From Rhodobacter sp. (GTDB lineage: Bacteria; Pseudomonadota; Alphaproteobacteria; Rhodobacterales; Rhodobacteraceae), in NCBI GenBank assembly GCA_020637555.1, contig JACKKF010000003.1:186001-250000 (forward strand): DNA of 64,000 nt, read 5' to 3'. The notes under the pieces are model-generated. The model worked only from the letters and a program-made list of their open reading frames with translations. It had not been told where the DNA came from and did no database searches. Below, in pieces: positions 32,996 through 41,715 of the stretch. Position numbers and translations under genes: made by a program. Position 1 is the stretch's first letter. Each line of letters opens with the position of its first letter.

Positions 32996-34144
32996 ATGCC
33001 CGTCCTGCGCCTGCTGATTGCCAGCGTGTTCCTTGTCGCCAGCGCCCTGAGCGCGCTGGCACAGTCACCTTATGGCGGTCGTGCACCGAACTACTACATT
33101 CTCGATGTCGGGTCGGGGCAGGTGCTGGCGCAGCAGAACGCCGAAATTCCCCTGCCGCCGGCGTCGATGTCCAAGCTGATGACACTGGCGATGCTGTTCG
33201 ACGCCATCGACGAGGGACGGGTTTCGCTGACCTCGACCTGGAACATCTCGCAGCACGCGCATGAAATGGGCGGCTCCAGCATGTTTCTGGAAACCCGCGA
33301 CCGCCCCACGACCGAGGATCTGATCCGCGGGCTGGTCATCGTGTCGGGCAATGACGCGGCGGTCGCCATTGCCGAGGGGCTGGGCGGCACCGAACCGGCA
33401 TTCGCGCAGATGGCCCAGCAGCGCGCCGAACAGATCGGCATGACACAGACGACCATCGCCAATGCCTCGGGTTGGCCCGATCCGCGCCACAGGATGAGCC
33501 TGCACGATCTGGCCGTGCTGGCCCGCTACATCATCACCGCGCATCCCCAACTCTATCAGTATCTGCACGAAACCCAGTTCACCTGGAACGGCATCACGCA
33601 GCCGAATCGTCTGCCGCTTCTCAGCGCGGGCGTGGGTGTCGACGGGCTGAAAACCGGCCATACCGAGGAAGCCGGCTATTCCATGGTCGGATCGGCCGTG
33701 CAGGGCAGCCGGCGGATCATCTTCGTGTTCTCGGGGCTGAACAGTCCGGCGGAACGCGCCGAAGAGGCCGAGCGCATCGTGTCCTGGGCCTTCCGCCAGT
33801 TCGTCGAACGCGAGGTCCTGCCGCAAGGGCACGCCATCGCCGAGGCCGAGGTCTGGATGGGCGCGGCGCCCAGCGTTCCGCTGGTTGCGGCGCAGGATCT
33901 GAATGTCCTGGTGCCCGTGATGGCCCATGCGGACATCGCCGCCCATGTCGAATACGACGGCCCCCTGGCGGCGCCGGTCACGGCGGGTCAGGAAATCGCC
34001 ACCCTTGTCGTCGAGGTGCCGGGCATGGACCCGCGCCGCTTGCCGCTGGTTGCCGGTGCCGATGTCGCCGAAGGGGGCTTCATGCCGCGCATCCGCACCG
34101 CCGCTGCCGTGCTGGGCGAGCGCCTGGGACTGGGGCAGCCGTGA
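32996..34144 (+). CDS. D-alanyl-D-alanine carboxypeptidase (PBP5/6 family)
   Basis: 382-residue periplasmic DD-carboxypeptidase that trims the terminal D-Ala from peptidoglycan stem peptides. A signal peptide is at the N-terminus (MPVLRLLIASVFLVASALSA). Motifs in order: SMSK (57-60), SGN (117-119) and KTG (219-221). The C-terminal beta domain follows, but I see no clear amphipathic membrane anchor at the end. Its stop overlaps the tmk start (GTGA), so it is transcribed with tmk and holB. Closest in plan to E. coli DacA/DacC. Confidence 0.93.
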   Translation: MPVLRLLIASVFLVASALSALAQSPYGGRAPNYYILDVGSGQVLAQQNAEIPLPPASMSKLMTLAMLFDAIDEGRVSLTSTWNISQHAHEMGGSSMFLETRDRPTTEDLIRGLVIVSGNDAAVAIAEGLGGTEPAFAQMAQQRAEQIGMTQTTIANASGWPDPRHRMSLHDLAVLARYIITAHPQLYQYLHETQFTWNGITQPNRLPLLSAGVGVDGLKTGHTEEAGYSMVGSAVQGSRRIIFVFSGLNSPAERAEEAERIVSWAFRQFVEREVLPQGHAIAEAEVWMGAAPSVPLVAAQDLNVLVPVMAHADIAAHVEYDGPLAAPVTAGQEIATLVVEVPGMDPRRLPLVAGADVAEGGFMPRIRTAAAVLGERLGLGQP

Positions 34145-34785
34145 GCGACGGTCAGGGCGTCTTCATCTCGTTTGAAGGCATTGATGGATCGGGGAAATCC
34201 ACACAGGCGCGCCAGCTTGCCGAGCGGTTGCGCGCGCGCGGTCATGCCGTGGTGCTGACCCGTGAACCCGGCGGATCGCCGGGGGCCGAGGAAATTCGCC
34301 GCCTGGTGCTGGAAGGCGATCCCGACCGATGGTCGGCCGAGACCGAGATCCTGCTGTTCACCGCCGCGCGCCGCGACCATCTGGAGCGCACGATCCGTCC
34401 GGCGCTGGCCGCGGGGCAGATCGTGATCTGTGACCGCTTTGCGGACAGCACGCGGATGTATCAGGGTCTTTCGCGCGGCGATCTGCGGGCGCTCGTCGAT
34501 CAGTTGCACGGTCTGATGATCGGCCGCGAGCCCGATCTGACGGTGCTGATCGACATGGACCCCGACATCGGACTGGCGCGGGCCAAGGGCCGGCAGGGCA
34601 CCGAGGAACGCTTCGAGGATTTCGGCCCCGATCTGCAGCGCCGGATGCGGGCCGGGTTTCGGGCCCTGGCGGCGGAATTTCCCGCGCGCTTCCGGGTCAT
34701 CGACGGCGCGCGCCCGGTCGCGGATGTCGCCGGGTCCGTCCTGGCTGCCGTGACCCCCATCCTGCCGGAACGCGCCGATGGCTGA
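34141..34785 (+). CDS. tmk: dTMP kinase
   Basis: 214-residue enzyme that phosphorylates dTMP to dTDP. The P-loop is GIDGSGKST (13-21), the TREPGGSP loop is the substrate-binding DR/EPGG element, and ICDRFADSTRMYQG is the DRY-like motif. LID region RAKGRQGTEERFED is also typical. The start is GTG, overlapping the carboxypeptidase stop. Its end overlaps the holB start by 8 bases. Confidence 0.96.
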   Translation: MSDGQGVFISFEGIDGSGKSTQARQLAERLRARGHAVVLTREPGGSPGAEEIRRLVLEGDPDRWSAETEILLFTAARRDHLERTIRPALAAGQIVICDRFADSTRMYQGLSRGDLRALVDQLHGLMIGREPDLTVLIDMDPDIGLARAKGRQGTEERFEDFGPDLQRRMRAGFRALAAEFPARFRVIDGARPVADVAGSVLAAVTPILPERADG

Positions 34786-35881
34786 CGTCCCCGAACCCGA
34801 CCGGATCGAGGGCGCGCCCCACCCGCGCGACACCCCGCGCCTGTTCGGACAGCAAGCGGCCGAGGACGTCTTTCTGCGGGCCTATGCCGGCGGGCGGCTG
34901 CATCATGGCTGGCTTCTCACCGGCCCGCGCGGCGTGGGCAAGGCGACGCTGGCCTGGCGCATCGCGCGCTTCCTGCTGGCGCAGGAACCGGGCGGCGGTC
35001 TGTTCGGCCCGCCCGCATCGCTCGACGTGTCGCCTGATCACCCGGTTGCCCATCGCATCCTTGCCGGGGCCGAGCCCGGCCTGCTGCCGATCCGGCGCGG
35101 TGCCGATGAAAAGACCGGCAAGCTGCGCGCCCAGATCACCGTGGACGAGGTGCGCAAACTGCGCGACTTCTTCGGCCTCAGCGCGGCCGAGGGGGGGCGG
35201 CGCGTCGTCCTGGTCGATGCCGCGGACGAGATGAACCCGAACGCAGCCAACGCGCTGCTGAAACTGCTGGAAGAACCCCCGGCCGGGGCAACCCTGCTGC
35301 TGGTCGCGCATCAGCCGTCCCGGCTGTTGCCGACCATCCGCTCGCGCTGCCGCGAGTTGCGGCTTTCGGCCCTGGGCCCCCAGGACATGGGTCTTGCCCT
35401 GCACCAGGCGCTGGGCCATGACGAGGACAGCGCGGAACTGGCGGAACTGTCCGGCGGTTCCGTGGGCGAGGCCGTGCGCCTGCTGGCAGGGGGCGGTGTC
35501 GATCTCTACGCAGCAATAGTTGCATTGCTGGCCGCGATTCCGCGCATTTCGCGGCCTGATTTGTTGAAAATGTGCAATTCCCTGGTCGGCAAGGACAGCG
35601 ATATCCGCTTTGATCTGACCGTGCGCCTGGTCGATCTTGCACTGGCGCGCCTGGCGCGCACCGGCGCCACCGGCACCCCCCCGATCGAGGCCGCGCCCGG
35701 CGAGGCGCGGGTTCTGGCCCGGCTGTCCCCGGATGCCCGCGCCGCGCGGATCTGGGCGGAACAGGCCTCGGAGCTGGGCGCACGGGCGCGCGGGGGGCGG
35801 GCGGTCAACCTTGACCCCGGCGCGCTGGTGCTGGATATGTTCCTGCGACTGGAATCCGCGGCGCGCATGGCGGCGGGATAG
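34778..35881 (+). CDS. holB: DNA polymerase III subunit delta prime
   Basis: 367-residue clamp-loader subunit of the AAA+ fold. LTGPRGVGKATLAWR (48-62) is the P-loop region, VDAADEMNPNAANALLKLLEEPP the conserved walker B-like segment, and TIRSRCRELRL holds the SRC arginine-finger motif. The sequence follows tmk directly, the normal proteobacterial order tmk-holB-tatD. Delta prime opens the beta clamp with delta and gamma/tau. Confidence 0.93.
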   Translation: MADVPEPDRIEGAPHPRDTPRLFGQQAAEDVFLRAYAGGRLHHGWLLTGPRGVGKATLAWRIARFLLAQEPGGGLFGPPASLDVSPDHPVAHRILAGAEPGLLPIRRGADEKTGKLRAQITVDEVRKLRDFFGLSAAEGGRRVVLVDAADEMNPNAANALLKLLEEPPAGATLLLVAHQPSRLLPTIRSRCRELRLSALGPQDMGLALHQALGHDEDSAELAELSGGSVGEAVRLLAGGGVDLYAAIVALLAAIPRISRPDLLKMCNSLVGKDSDIRFDLTVRLVDLALARLARTGATGTPPIEAAPGEARVLARLSPDARAARIWAEQASELGARARGGRAVNLDPGALVLDMFLRLESAARMAAG

Positions 35882-35892
35882 GCACGGAACCC

Positions 35893-36678
35893 ATGACCCC
35901 CGCGATCGTAGACAGCCACACCCACCTCGATTTTCCCGATTTTGACGGCGAACACGATGCGATCGTCGCGCGCGCCCGCGCGGCAGGCGTGACGCGCATG
36001 GTCACGATCTGCACGCGCCTGGATCGCGAGCCGGTGTCGCGCGCGCTGGCGGAACGCTATGCCGAGGTTTTCTATGCCGCCGGGATTCACCCGATGCGCG
36101 CGCATGAAACCCCGCTGATCGCGGTCGAGGATCTGACCCGCCTTGCGGCCCATCCCAAGTTCGTGGGGATCGGCGAGACCGGCCTCGATTACCATTACAC
36201 GCCGGACAGCGCCGCCGCGCAGCAGGACAGCCTGCGCATTCACATCGAGGCCGCGCGCAGAACCGGGTTGCCGCTGATCATCCATGCGCGCGACGCCGAT
36301 GCCGACATGGCCCGCATCCTGACCGAGGAATACCGCGCCGGGCCGTTTACCGGCGTGCTGCACTGCTTCACCTCGGGGCCGGACCTGGCGCGTGCGGGGC
36401 TGGACATCGGGTTCTATCTGTCGGCCTCGGGCATCGCGGCCTTTCCGAAATCGACCGCCCTGCGCGAGATTTTCGCCGCCGCGCCCGTTGACCGCATCCT
36501 CGTCGAAACCGACGCGCCCTATCTGGCGCCGCCGCCGCATCGCGGCAAGCGCAACGAACCGGCCTATACCGCCCTGACGGCGGCGCGCGTGGCAGAGGTC
36601 TGGGGGCTGACCTATGACGCGTTCGCGCGCCAGACCAGCGCCAATTTCGACCGGCTGTTCCCCAAGGCCGCGCGATGA
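35893..36678 (+). CDS. TatD-family metal-dependent DNase
   Basis: 261-residue TIM-barrel hydrolase. Metal ligands are visible in IVDSHTHLDFP (residues 5-15), GIGETGLDYHY, LPLIIHARDAD, GVLHCFTS and VETDAPYLAPP. TatD enzymes are Mg2+-dependent nucleases linked to DNA repair and DNA quality control. It overlaps the next metallo-hydrolase gene by 4 bases (ATGA). Confidence 0.94.
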   Translation: MTPAIVDSHTHLDFPDFDGEHDAIVARARAAGVTRMVTICTRLDREPVSRALAERYAEVFYAAGIHPMRAHETPLIAVEDLTRLAAHPKFVGIGETGLDYHYTPDSAAAQQDSLRIHIEAARRTGLPLIIHARDADADMARILTEEYRAGPFTGVLHCFTSGPDLARAGLDIGFYLSASGIAAFPKSTALREIFAAAPVDRILVETDAPYLAPPPHRGKRNEPAYTALTAARVAEVWGLTYDAFARQTSANFDRLFPKAAR

Positions 36679-37472
36679 GCGTGTTGCGGGCGACGATCCT
36701 GGGCTGCGGCTCGTCCGGCGGGGTGCCGCGACTGGGGGGGGAATGGGGCGCCTGCGATCCCACCGACCCGCGCAACCGCCGTCGCCGCTGTTCGCTGCTG
36801 CTCGAACGGATCGCCGAGACCGGCACCACGCGCGTTCTGGTCGATACCGCGCCTGACATGCGCGAGCAGTTGCTGGACGCGGGCGTGGGCCATCTGGATG
36901 CGGTGGTCTATACCCACGGTCATGCCGACCATGTGCACGGAATCGACGATCTGCGCATGATCGTGTTCAACACGCGAAAACGCCTGCCGGTCTGGGCCGA
37001 TCACGCCACGCAGGAGTCGCTTCTCAACCGCTTCGGCTATGCCTTTGTGCAACCCGCCGGTTCGCCCTATCCGCCGATTCTGGACCTGAACACGATCAGC
37101 GGCGACTTCGCCATCGACGGCGCGGGCGGGCCGCTGTCCCTGCGGCCCTTCCGTGTCGATCACGGCAGCATGGACGCGCTGGGTTTCCGCGTCGGCGGTC
37201 TGGCCTATCTGCCCGATGTCGTGCGCATCTACGACGAAAGCTGGCCTGCGCTGGACGGTCTGGACTGCTGGATTGTCGATGCCTTGCGCTACAAGCCGCA
37301 TCCCACCCACGCCCATCTGGGACTGGCGCTGGAATGGATCGACCGCATGAAGCCCCGTCGCGCGGTGCTGACCAACATGCATGTGGACCTCGACCATGCC
37401 ACTGTCGAGGCCGAGACCCCCGACCACGTCACCCCGGCCCATGACGGGATGGTGCTGGAGTTCCCCCTGTGA
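36675..37472 (+). CDS. MBL-fold metallo-hydrolase (PhnP-like)
   Basis: 265-residue metallo-beta-lactamase-fold phosphodiesterase-like protein. The metal motif THGHADH is at 80-86, with further ligands in FRVDHGSMD and in the C-terminal NMHVDLDH. The N-terminus TILGCGSSGGVPRLGGEWGACDP is the typical beginning of PhnP/YycJ-like proteins that hydrolyse cyclic phosphodiesters. It is directly translationally coupled to the TatD gene, as it often is in alphaproteobacteria. The natural substrate is unknown. Confidence 0.9.
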   Translation: MSVLRATILGCGSSGGVPRLGGEWGACDPTDPRNRRRRCSLLLERIAETGTTRVLVDTAPDMREQLLDAGVGHLDAVVYTHGHADHVHGIDDLRMIVFNTRKRLPVWADHATQESLLNRFGYAFVQPAGSPYPPILDLNTISGDFAIDGAGGPLSLRPFRVDHGSMDALGFRVGGLAYLPDVVRIYDESWPALDGLDCWIVDALRYKPHPTHAHLGLALEWIDRMKPRRAVLTNMHVDLDHATVEAETPDHVTPAHDGMVLEFPL

Positions 37473-37490
37473 GCGGACCGGCGCGCTGAC

Positions 37491-38420
37491 ATGCAGGCGC
37501 TGATCGACGTCATTCTTCCGGTCTTTCTGGTCGTGGCAGCGGGGTATCTGGCGGCCTGGCGCCGCTGGATGACCGAGGCCGGGGTCGAGGGGTTGATGAA
37601 ATTCGCCCAGGGAATCGCCATTCCCGTGCTGCTGTTCCAGGCCCTCTCGCGTCTGGATCTGGGGCATATCTTCGAGTGGCGCCTGCTCGTCAGCTTTTAC
37701 AGCGGCGCGTTCGGCGGCTTTCTGGCCGGTCTGTTCGGCGCGCGGTTCCTGTTCGGCCGCGATTGGGAAGATGCCGTCGCGGTCGGTTTTGTCTGCCTCT
37801 TTTCCAACTCGGTCCTGCTGGGCATGGCGATCACGGAACGCGCCTATGGGGCCGATGCGCTGGGCCCGAATTACGCGATCATCGCCCTTCATGCGCCGTT
37901 CTGCTATTTCGTCGGCATCCTGACGATGGAAGGCGTGCGCGCCCGCGGCGCGGGGCTGGGGCGCACGGCGCTGCGCGTGGTGCGCAGTTTGGCAGCCAAT
38001 CCGCTGATCGTCGGAATCGGCGCGGGCGCGCTGGTGAACCTGGCGGGCATCGGATTGCCCGGCGTTCTCGATGATGCGCTGTCGCTGATCGCGCGCGCCG
38101 GGCTGCCGGGGGCGCTGTTCGGACTGGGCGGGGTTCTCTATCGCTACCGGCCCGAGGGGGACCTGCGGCTGATCGCCTTCGCGGTCGCCGTCTCGCTGGT
38201 GCTGCACCCGGCGATCACCTGGACCCTGGGCCGGGCGCTGGATCTGGGCACCGGGCCTTTTCGCTCGGCGGTTGTCACCGCGGGCATGGCGCCGGGGGTC
38301 AATGCCTATCTGTTCGCCAACATGTATGGTCGGGCGCAACGGGTCGCCGCCTCGACCGTGCTGATCGCGACAGGGCTGTGCATCGTGACCGCCTGGGGCT
38401 GGATGCAGGCCCTGGGCTAG
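37491..38420 (+). CDS. AEC-family (auxin efflux carrier) transporter
   Basis: 309-residue membrane protein with about 10 hydrophobic helices and the family's N-terminal half MQALIDVILPVFLVVAAGYLAA and a GALVNLAGIGLPGVLDD centre. Members are secondary carriers that move organic acids such as malate or malonate, with efflux or uptake depending on the gene. It follows the MBL gene by 18 bases and is convergent and overlapping by 4 bases with the DUF1295 gene. Substrate not predictable. Confidence 0.85.
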   Translation: MQALIDVILPVFLVVAAGYLAAWRRWMTEAGVEGLMKFAQGIAIPVLLFQALSRLDLGHIFEWRLLVSFYSGAFGGFLAGLFGARFLFGRDWEDAVAVGFVCLFSNSVLLGMAITERAYGADALGPNYAIIALHAPFCYFVGILTMEGVRARGAGLGRTALRVVRSLAANPLIVGIGAGALVNLAGIGLPGVLDDALSLIARAGLPGALFGLGGVLYRYRPEGDLRLIAFAVAVSLVLHPAITWTLGRALDLGTGPFRSAVVTAGMAPGVNAYLFANMYGRAQRVAASTVLIATGLCIVTAWGWMQALG

Positions 38421-39355
38421 AGCCGCACCCAGGGGATGAAGCGCGGCACGCGGGCGGCATAGGCATCCCAGGCATCGGCCCCGCGGCTCTTGCGCATGTG
38501 GCGCTCGGTTCCGGGCGTGGCCGATCCCCAGCCCATGAACCATGTGGCATGGAGCGGCGCCAGAATGCCGATCCAGCCCCAGGGGTGCGCCAACGCGAAC
38601 AGGAAATAGCCCCACCACATCACGGCCTCGCCGAAGTAATTGGGATGGCGGGTCAGCGCCCAAAGGCCCTTGTCCATGATCCGGCCACGGTTGGCGGGGT
38701 CGGACCGAAAGGTGGCAAGCTGGCGATCGCCCACCGCCTGAAAGAGGAAGCCGATCAGCCAGATCGCGATCCCGGCCCAATCGGTCGCGCGCAGTCCGGT
38801 GGACGATGCGGCGCCGGGCGCCGGCGTGGCAAAGGCGAAGGGCAGGCACCAGAGCCAGACGATCACCCCTTGCAGCGCGTAGACGGCGAAAAAGCTCCAT
38901 ACCCGCCAGCGCGGGCCGAACTTGCGCCGCAGGCTGGCGTAGGGTTCGCGTTCGTGGTGCAGGTTCGTGCCCAGCATCTGCGTGAACAGCCGCGCCGCCC
39001 AGATTGCCATCAGCGCGAGCGCCACCCAGGGCCCAGGCCTGTCACCGCCAGCCGCCAGGATCATCGCCAGCGCGGTGCCCAGGGCCATCAGCGGATAGAC
39101 GATGTCCATCAGCGCATGATTGCCCAGCCGGTCGCCTGCGGTCCAGCCCGCCAGGGCGATTGCCAGCGTCGCGGCACCCGCCGTCAGCGCGGCCAGCAAC
39201 GGCGGGCCAAGGGGCGGCGCCAGCACGGCCAGGGCCAGAACCGCGCCCGGCAGGGCCATGTGCACCAGATGCCAGCGACGCCCGGGCGCATCGCCGGGCA
39301 GGGCAATCCACCACGCGCAGGCCAGAACCGACCAGAAGAGCAGGGCAACGATCAC
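38417..39355 (-). CDS. DUF1295 / steroid 5-alpha reductase-like membrane protein
   Basis: 312-residue polytopic membrane protein with about 8 helices. The family signature GLWALTRHPNYFGEAVMWWGYFLFALAH is in the C-terminal half and resembles the NADPH site of steroid 5-alpha reductases and isoprenylcysteine methyltransferases. Several bacterial members are called DUF1295 proteins, and their reaction is unknown. It is convergent with the AEC transporter. Confidence 0.85.
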   Translation of the reverse strand: MIVALLFWSVLACAWWIALPGDAPGRRWHLVHMALPGAVLALAVLAPPLGPPLLAALTAGAATLAIALAGWTAGDRLGNHALMDIVYPLMALGTALAMILAAGGDRPGPWVALALMAIWAARLFTQMLGTNLHHEREPYASLRRKFGPRWRVWSFFAVYALQGVIVWLWCLPFAFATPAPGAASSTGLRATDWAGIAIWLIGFLFQAVGDRQLATFRSDPANRGRIMDKGLWALTRHPNYFGEAVMWWGYFLFALAHPWGWIGILAPLHATWFMGWGSATPGTERHMRKSRGADAWDAYAARVPRFIPWVRL

Positions 39356-39423
39356 GGCGGGGTCCTCGATTGCAGCCAGGGGGATGCGGTCATCCTAACC
39401 CGCTGCCGGCACGGGGCAAGGGA

Positions 39424-40167
39424 TCAAAGACTGCTGGTCAGGCGGTCCACGGCCTGTTCGAGCCGGGCCAGGGTCTGGGCCTCGACCTCGGGGGTCATGC
39501 GGTGGACGGGCATGGCAACGCCCAGGGCGCCGACCACCGCGCCGCGCCCGTCGCGCACCACGCGCGCGGTGCCGGTGACATCGGCTTCAAAGGTCTGGTC
39601 GGTGCGCGCATAGCCCAATCTGCGGGCGTCGGCCACCGCGGCGCGCACGACCGCGGGGGTGACATAGCTGCCGGGCACCGCAGCGGGCATGGGACCGGCG
39701 AGGACCCTCTCGACCACGCTGTCATCCGAGGCGGCCAGAAAGGCGATGCCGGCGCCCGTGGTGTGCAGGGGCAGGGTGCTGCCCTCGCGCACATGCACGC
39801 GGATCGGGCGGTCGGCCTCGGCCACGCACAGAACGCTGAGCGCGCCATGCGCGGGCAGGCTGAAATGGCAGGTCTCGCCGAGCGCGGCCGCAACGGCGCG
39901 CACCTCGGGGTCGACGACGGACAGCAGCGGGCGATCGGCCTCGCGCGCACGGGCGAGCGGCAGAACCCTGGGCCCCAGCGCATAGAGCCGCGAGGCGCCG
40001 TCCTGCTCCACCAGGCCATAGTCGCACATCGCCACCAGCATCCTGCGTGCCGTCGCCTTGTCCAGCCCGGCGGATTCGGCCAGGGCACCCAGCGACTGCC
40101 GGCCTGGTGTTTCAAGGAAAAGATCCAGCAGGCTCAGCGCCTTGGTCACTGTTTTCACGCGAAGCAT
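39424..40167 (-). CDS. IclR-family transcriptional regulator
   Basis: 247-residue regulator. The N-terminal winged helix-turn-helix is in VTKALSLLDLFLETPGRQSLGALAESAGLDKATARRMLVAM (about residues 5-45), followed by the IclR effector domain with GPRVLPLARAREADRPLL and the C-terminal LGVAMPVHRMTPEVEAQTLARLE. IclR proteins usually control neighbouring catabolic genes. It is divergent from the tctC-tctB-tctA-sulfatase operon, with 91 bases between, so it is the likely regulator. It sits convergent to nothing; DUF1295 lies upstream on its strand. Confidence 0.92.
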   Translation of the reverse strand: MLRVKTVTKALSLLDLFLETPGRQSLGALAESAGLDKATARRMLVAMCDYGLVEQDGASRLYALGPRVLPLARAREADRPLLSVVDPEVRAVAAALGETCHFSLPAHGALSVLCVAEADRPIRVHVREGSTLPLHTTGAGIAFLAASDDSVVERVLAGPMPAAVPGSYVTPAVVRAAVADARRLGYARTDQTFEADVTGTARVVRDGRGAVVGALGVAMPVHRMTPEVEAQTLARLEQAVDRLTSSL

Positions 40168-40170
40168 CCA

Positions 40171-40218
40171 ATCATTGACAGGTTAAGGATTTTTGCCCAT
40201 CATTGATATTAAGTCAAT
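40171..40218. promoter_or_regulatory. Control region between the IclR and Tct genes
   Basis: AT-rich 91-base gap between two divergent genes. An 8-base direct repeat, ATCATTGA, is at 40171-40178 and 40199-40206. ATTGA (40202-40206) pairs with TCAAT (40214-40218) around 7 bases, a palindrome that could be an IclR operator. A sigma-70-like promoter for the tct operon is possible: TTGACA (40175-40180), 17 bases, CATCAT (40198-40203). The operator would overlap the -10 region, compatible with repression. All assignments except the sequences themselves are inference. Confidence 0.5.
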
Positions 40219-40258
40219 ACTGTTGATAATAATGAAACGCAAGGGAGGAGCCTGCATC

Positions 40259-41194
40259 ATGATCAACCCTGGTCTCACCGGCGCTGCCACCGCCGTCCTT
40301 CTGGCCCTGACGGCGGGTGCCGCCCTGGCCGAATACCCCGAACGCCCGGTCGAGATCGTGGTGCCTTGGCCCCCGGGCGATCTGGAGGACGTGGTCGCGC
40401 GCATGATCTCGGACCAGATCCAGACGGATTACGACGTGCCCTCGGCCGTGGTGAACCAGCCCGGCGGCGGCGGCGTCATCGGCGCGACGAACGTCTGGCA
40501 GTCCGGGCCGGACGGCTACACCATCGGCATGTTCACCGGGAACATCCTGACCGCGCATATCATCGCCGGCCGCGCGCCCTTCGGGCAGGACGCCTTCGTG
40601 CCCGTGGGGATCGCGATCAACTATCCCATGGCGCTGTGGGTCCGCGCGGATCTGCCGGTGCATGACATGGCCGAGCTGGCCGCCTATGCCCGCGATCACG
40701 CGGTGTCGCTGGGGCACTTCGGCTTCAACGGCCCGCCGACCCGGCAAACGATGCTGGCGGCGCAGACGCTGGGTTTCGAATTCTCGGGCAGCGCCGCCTT
40801 TGACGAGACGAACTGCAACACCCTGGCCTCGGGCGACGCGGATGTCGTCGTCTCGACGGTGCAGTTGATGCGCGCGTGCCTCGACAGCGGCGACGCCCGA
40901 CCGATCGCCGCCTATACGAGCGCCCGCATCGGTATCCTGCCCGATGTCGCCACGCTGGAGGAACAGGTGCCCGGCGTCGCCGCGCCGGCCTGGGCGGGAC
41001 TGTTTGTCACCGCAGGCACCCCGCAAGAGGTGATCGACCGGATCGCCGCCTCGGCCGAGCGTGCGATGCGTTCCCCGGCGATGGCCGACCTCGCGCAGAC
41101 CACCGGCGCGGTGCTGGACTGGATGCCGGGGCAGGCGGCGGCGGCGTTCGTGGCTGACCAGTATGCCCGGGTCCAGACCCTGATGACGCAGTAG
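40259..41194 (+). CDS. TctC-type periplasmic substrate-binding protein
   Basis: 311-residue solute-binding protein of the tripartite tricarboxylate transporter (TTT) family. It has a signal peptide (cleavage ALA-EYPERPV), and IVVPWPPGDLEDVVARMI plus the NQPGGGGVIGATNVWQSGPDGYTIG ligand-binding region are diagnostic. Family members bind di- and tricarboxylates or aromatic carboxylates. The start at 40259 has AGGGAGGAG 9 bases upstream; an in-frame ATG at 40232 is possible but less likely. It is the first gene of the operon. Confidence 0.9.
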   Translation: MINPGLTGAATAVLLALTAGAALAEYPERPVEIVVPWPPGDLEDVVARMISDQIQTDYDVPSAVVNQPGGGGVIGATNVWQSGPDGYTIGMFTGNILTAHIIAGRAPFGQDAFVPVGIAINYPMALWVRADLPVHDMAELAAYARDHAVSLGHFGFNGPPTRQTMLAAQTLGFEFSGSAAFDETNCNTLASGDADVVVSTVQLMRACLDSGDARPIAAYTSARIGILPDVATLEEQVPGVAAPAWAGLFVTAGTPQEVIDRIAASAERAMRSPAMADLAQTTGAVLDWMPGQAAAAFVADQYARVQTLMTQ

Positions 41195-41202
41195 GCGACG
41201 TC

Positions 41203-41715
41203 ATGTCCCAGGATGCCCTTTCGACGACCGAACCGCGCCCGGCGGGGCGCTGGCTCTTTGCCGGGCTGGCCCTGGTTGCCGGGGTGCTGCTGCTCATGAT
41301 CGGGCGGCAGACCCAGCCGGGGTTCGGCAACACGGGCTGGTGGAACGAGCCCCGCAACGGCCCGCTGGTGGCACTGTCGCTGCTGTTCGTCTTTTCCACC
41401 CTGGCGGCGATCTTTGCCGGGCCGGCGCGGCATGATCGCATGGACCGCGAAAGCGTCCTGGCGCTGGTGCTGTCGGCGGGCTTTCTCGGCGCGGTCTGGC
41501 TGATCGGCATCCTGGGATACGGGCTGTCCGTGCTGTGCTTCACGGTCTTTGCGGCGTTTCTGGCCGGGTTTCGTGGGCGCAGGCTGGCCTGGGTGTCGCT
41601 GGGCCTGACCCTGGCGATGGTGCTCCTGTTCCGCGAGGCCCTGGGCCTGTGGTTTCCCCGCGCCTGGCTGTTCCAGCAGGCGCCCTGGCTGACGGCAATC
41701 GGACGGTATCTGTGA
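41203..41715 (+). CDS. TctB-type small membrane component
   Basis: 170-residue protein with about four transmembrane helices and an N-terminal cytoplasmic segment; GYGLSVLCFTVFAAFLAG is one clear helix. It starts 8 bases after tctC and its stop overlaps the tctA start by 1 base, so it is in the same operon. Sequence in this family is poorly conserved, and the assignment depends partly on position between tctC and tctA. Confidence 0.85.
   Translation: MSQDALSTTEPRPAGRWLFAGLALVAGVLLLMIGRQTQPGFGNTGWWNEPRNGPLVALSLLFVFSTLAAIFAGPARHDRMDRESVLALVLSAGFLGAVWLIGILGYGLSVLCFTVFAAFLAGFRGRRLAWVSLGLTLAMVLLFREALGLWFPRAWLFQQAPWLTAIGRYL

Noticed and set aside
36612..38900. A 760-codon antisense open frame across the MBL and AEC genes
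   Set aside because: Same reason: both plus-strand genes are well supported and the antisense product looks random.
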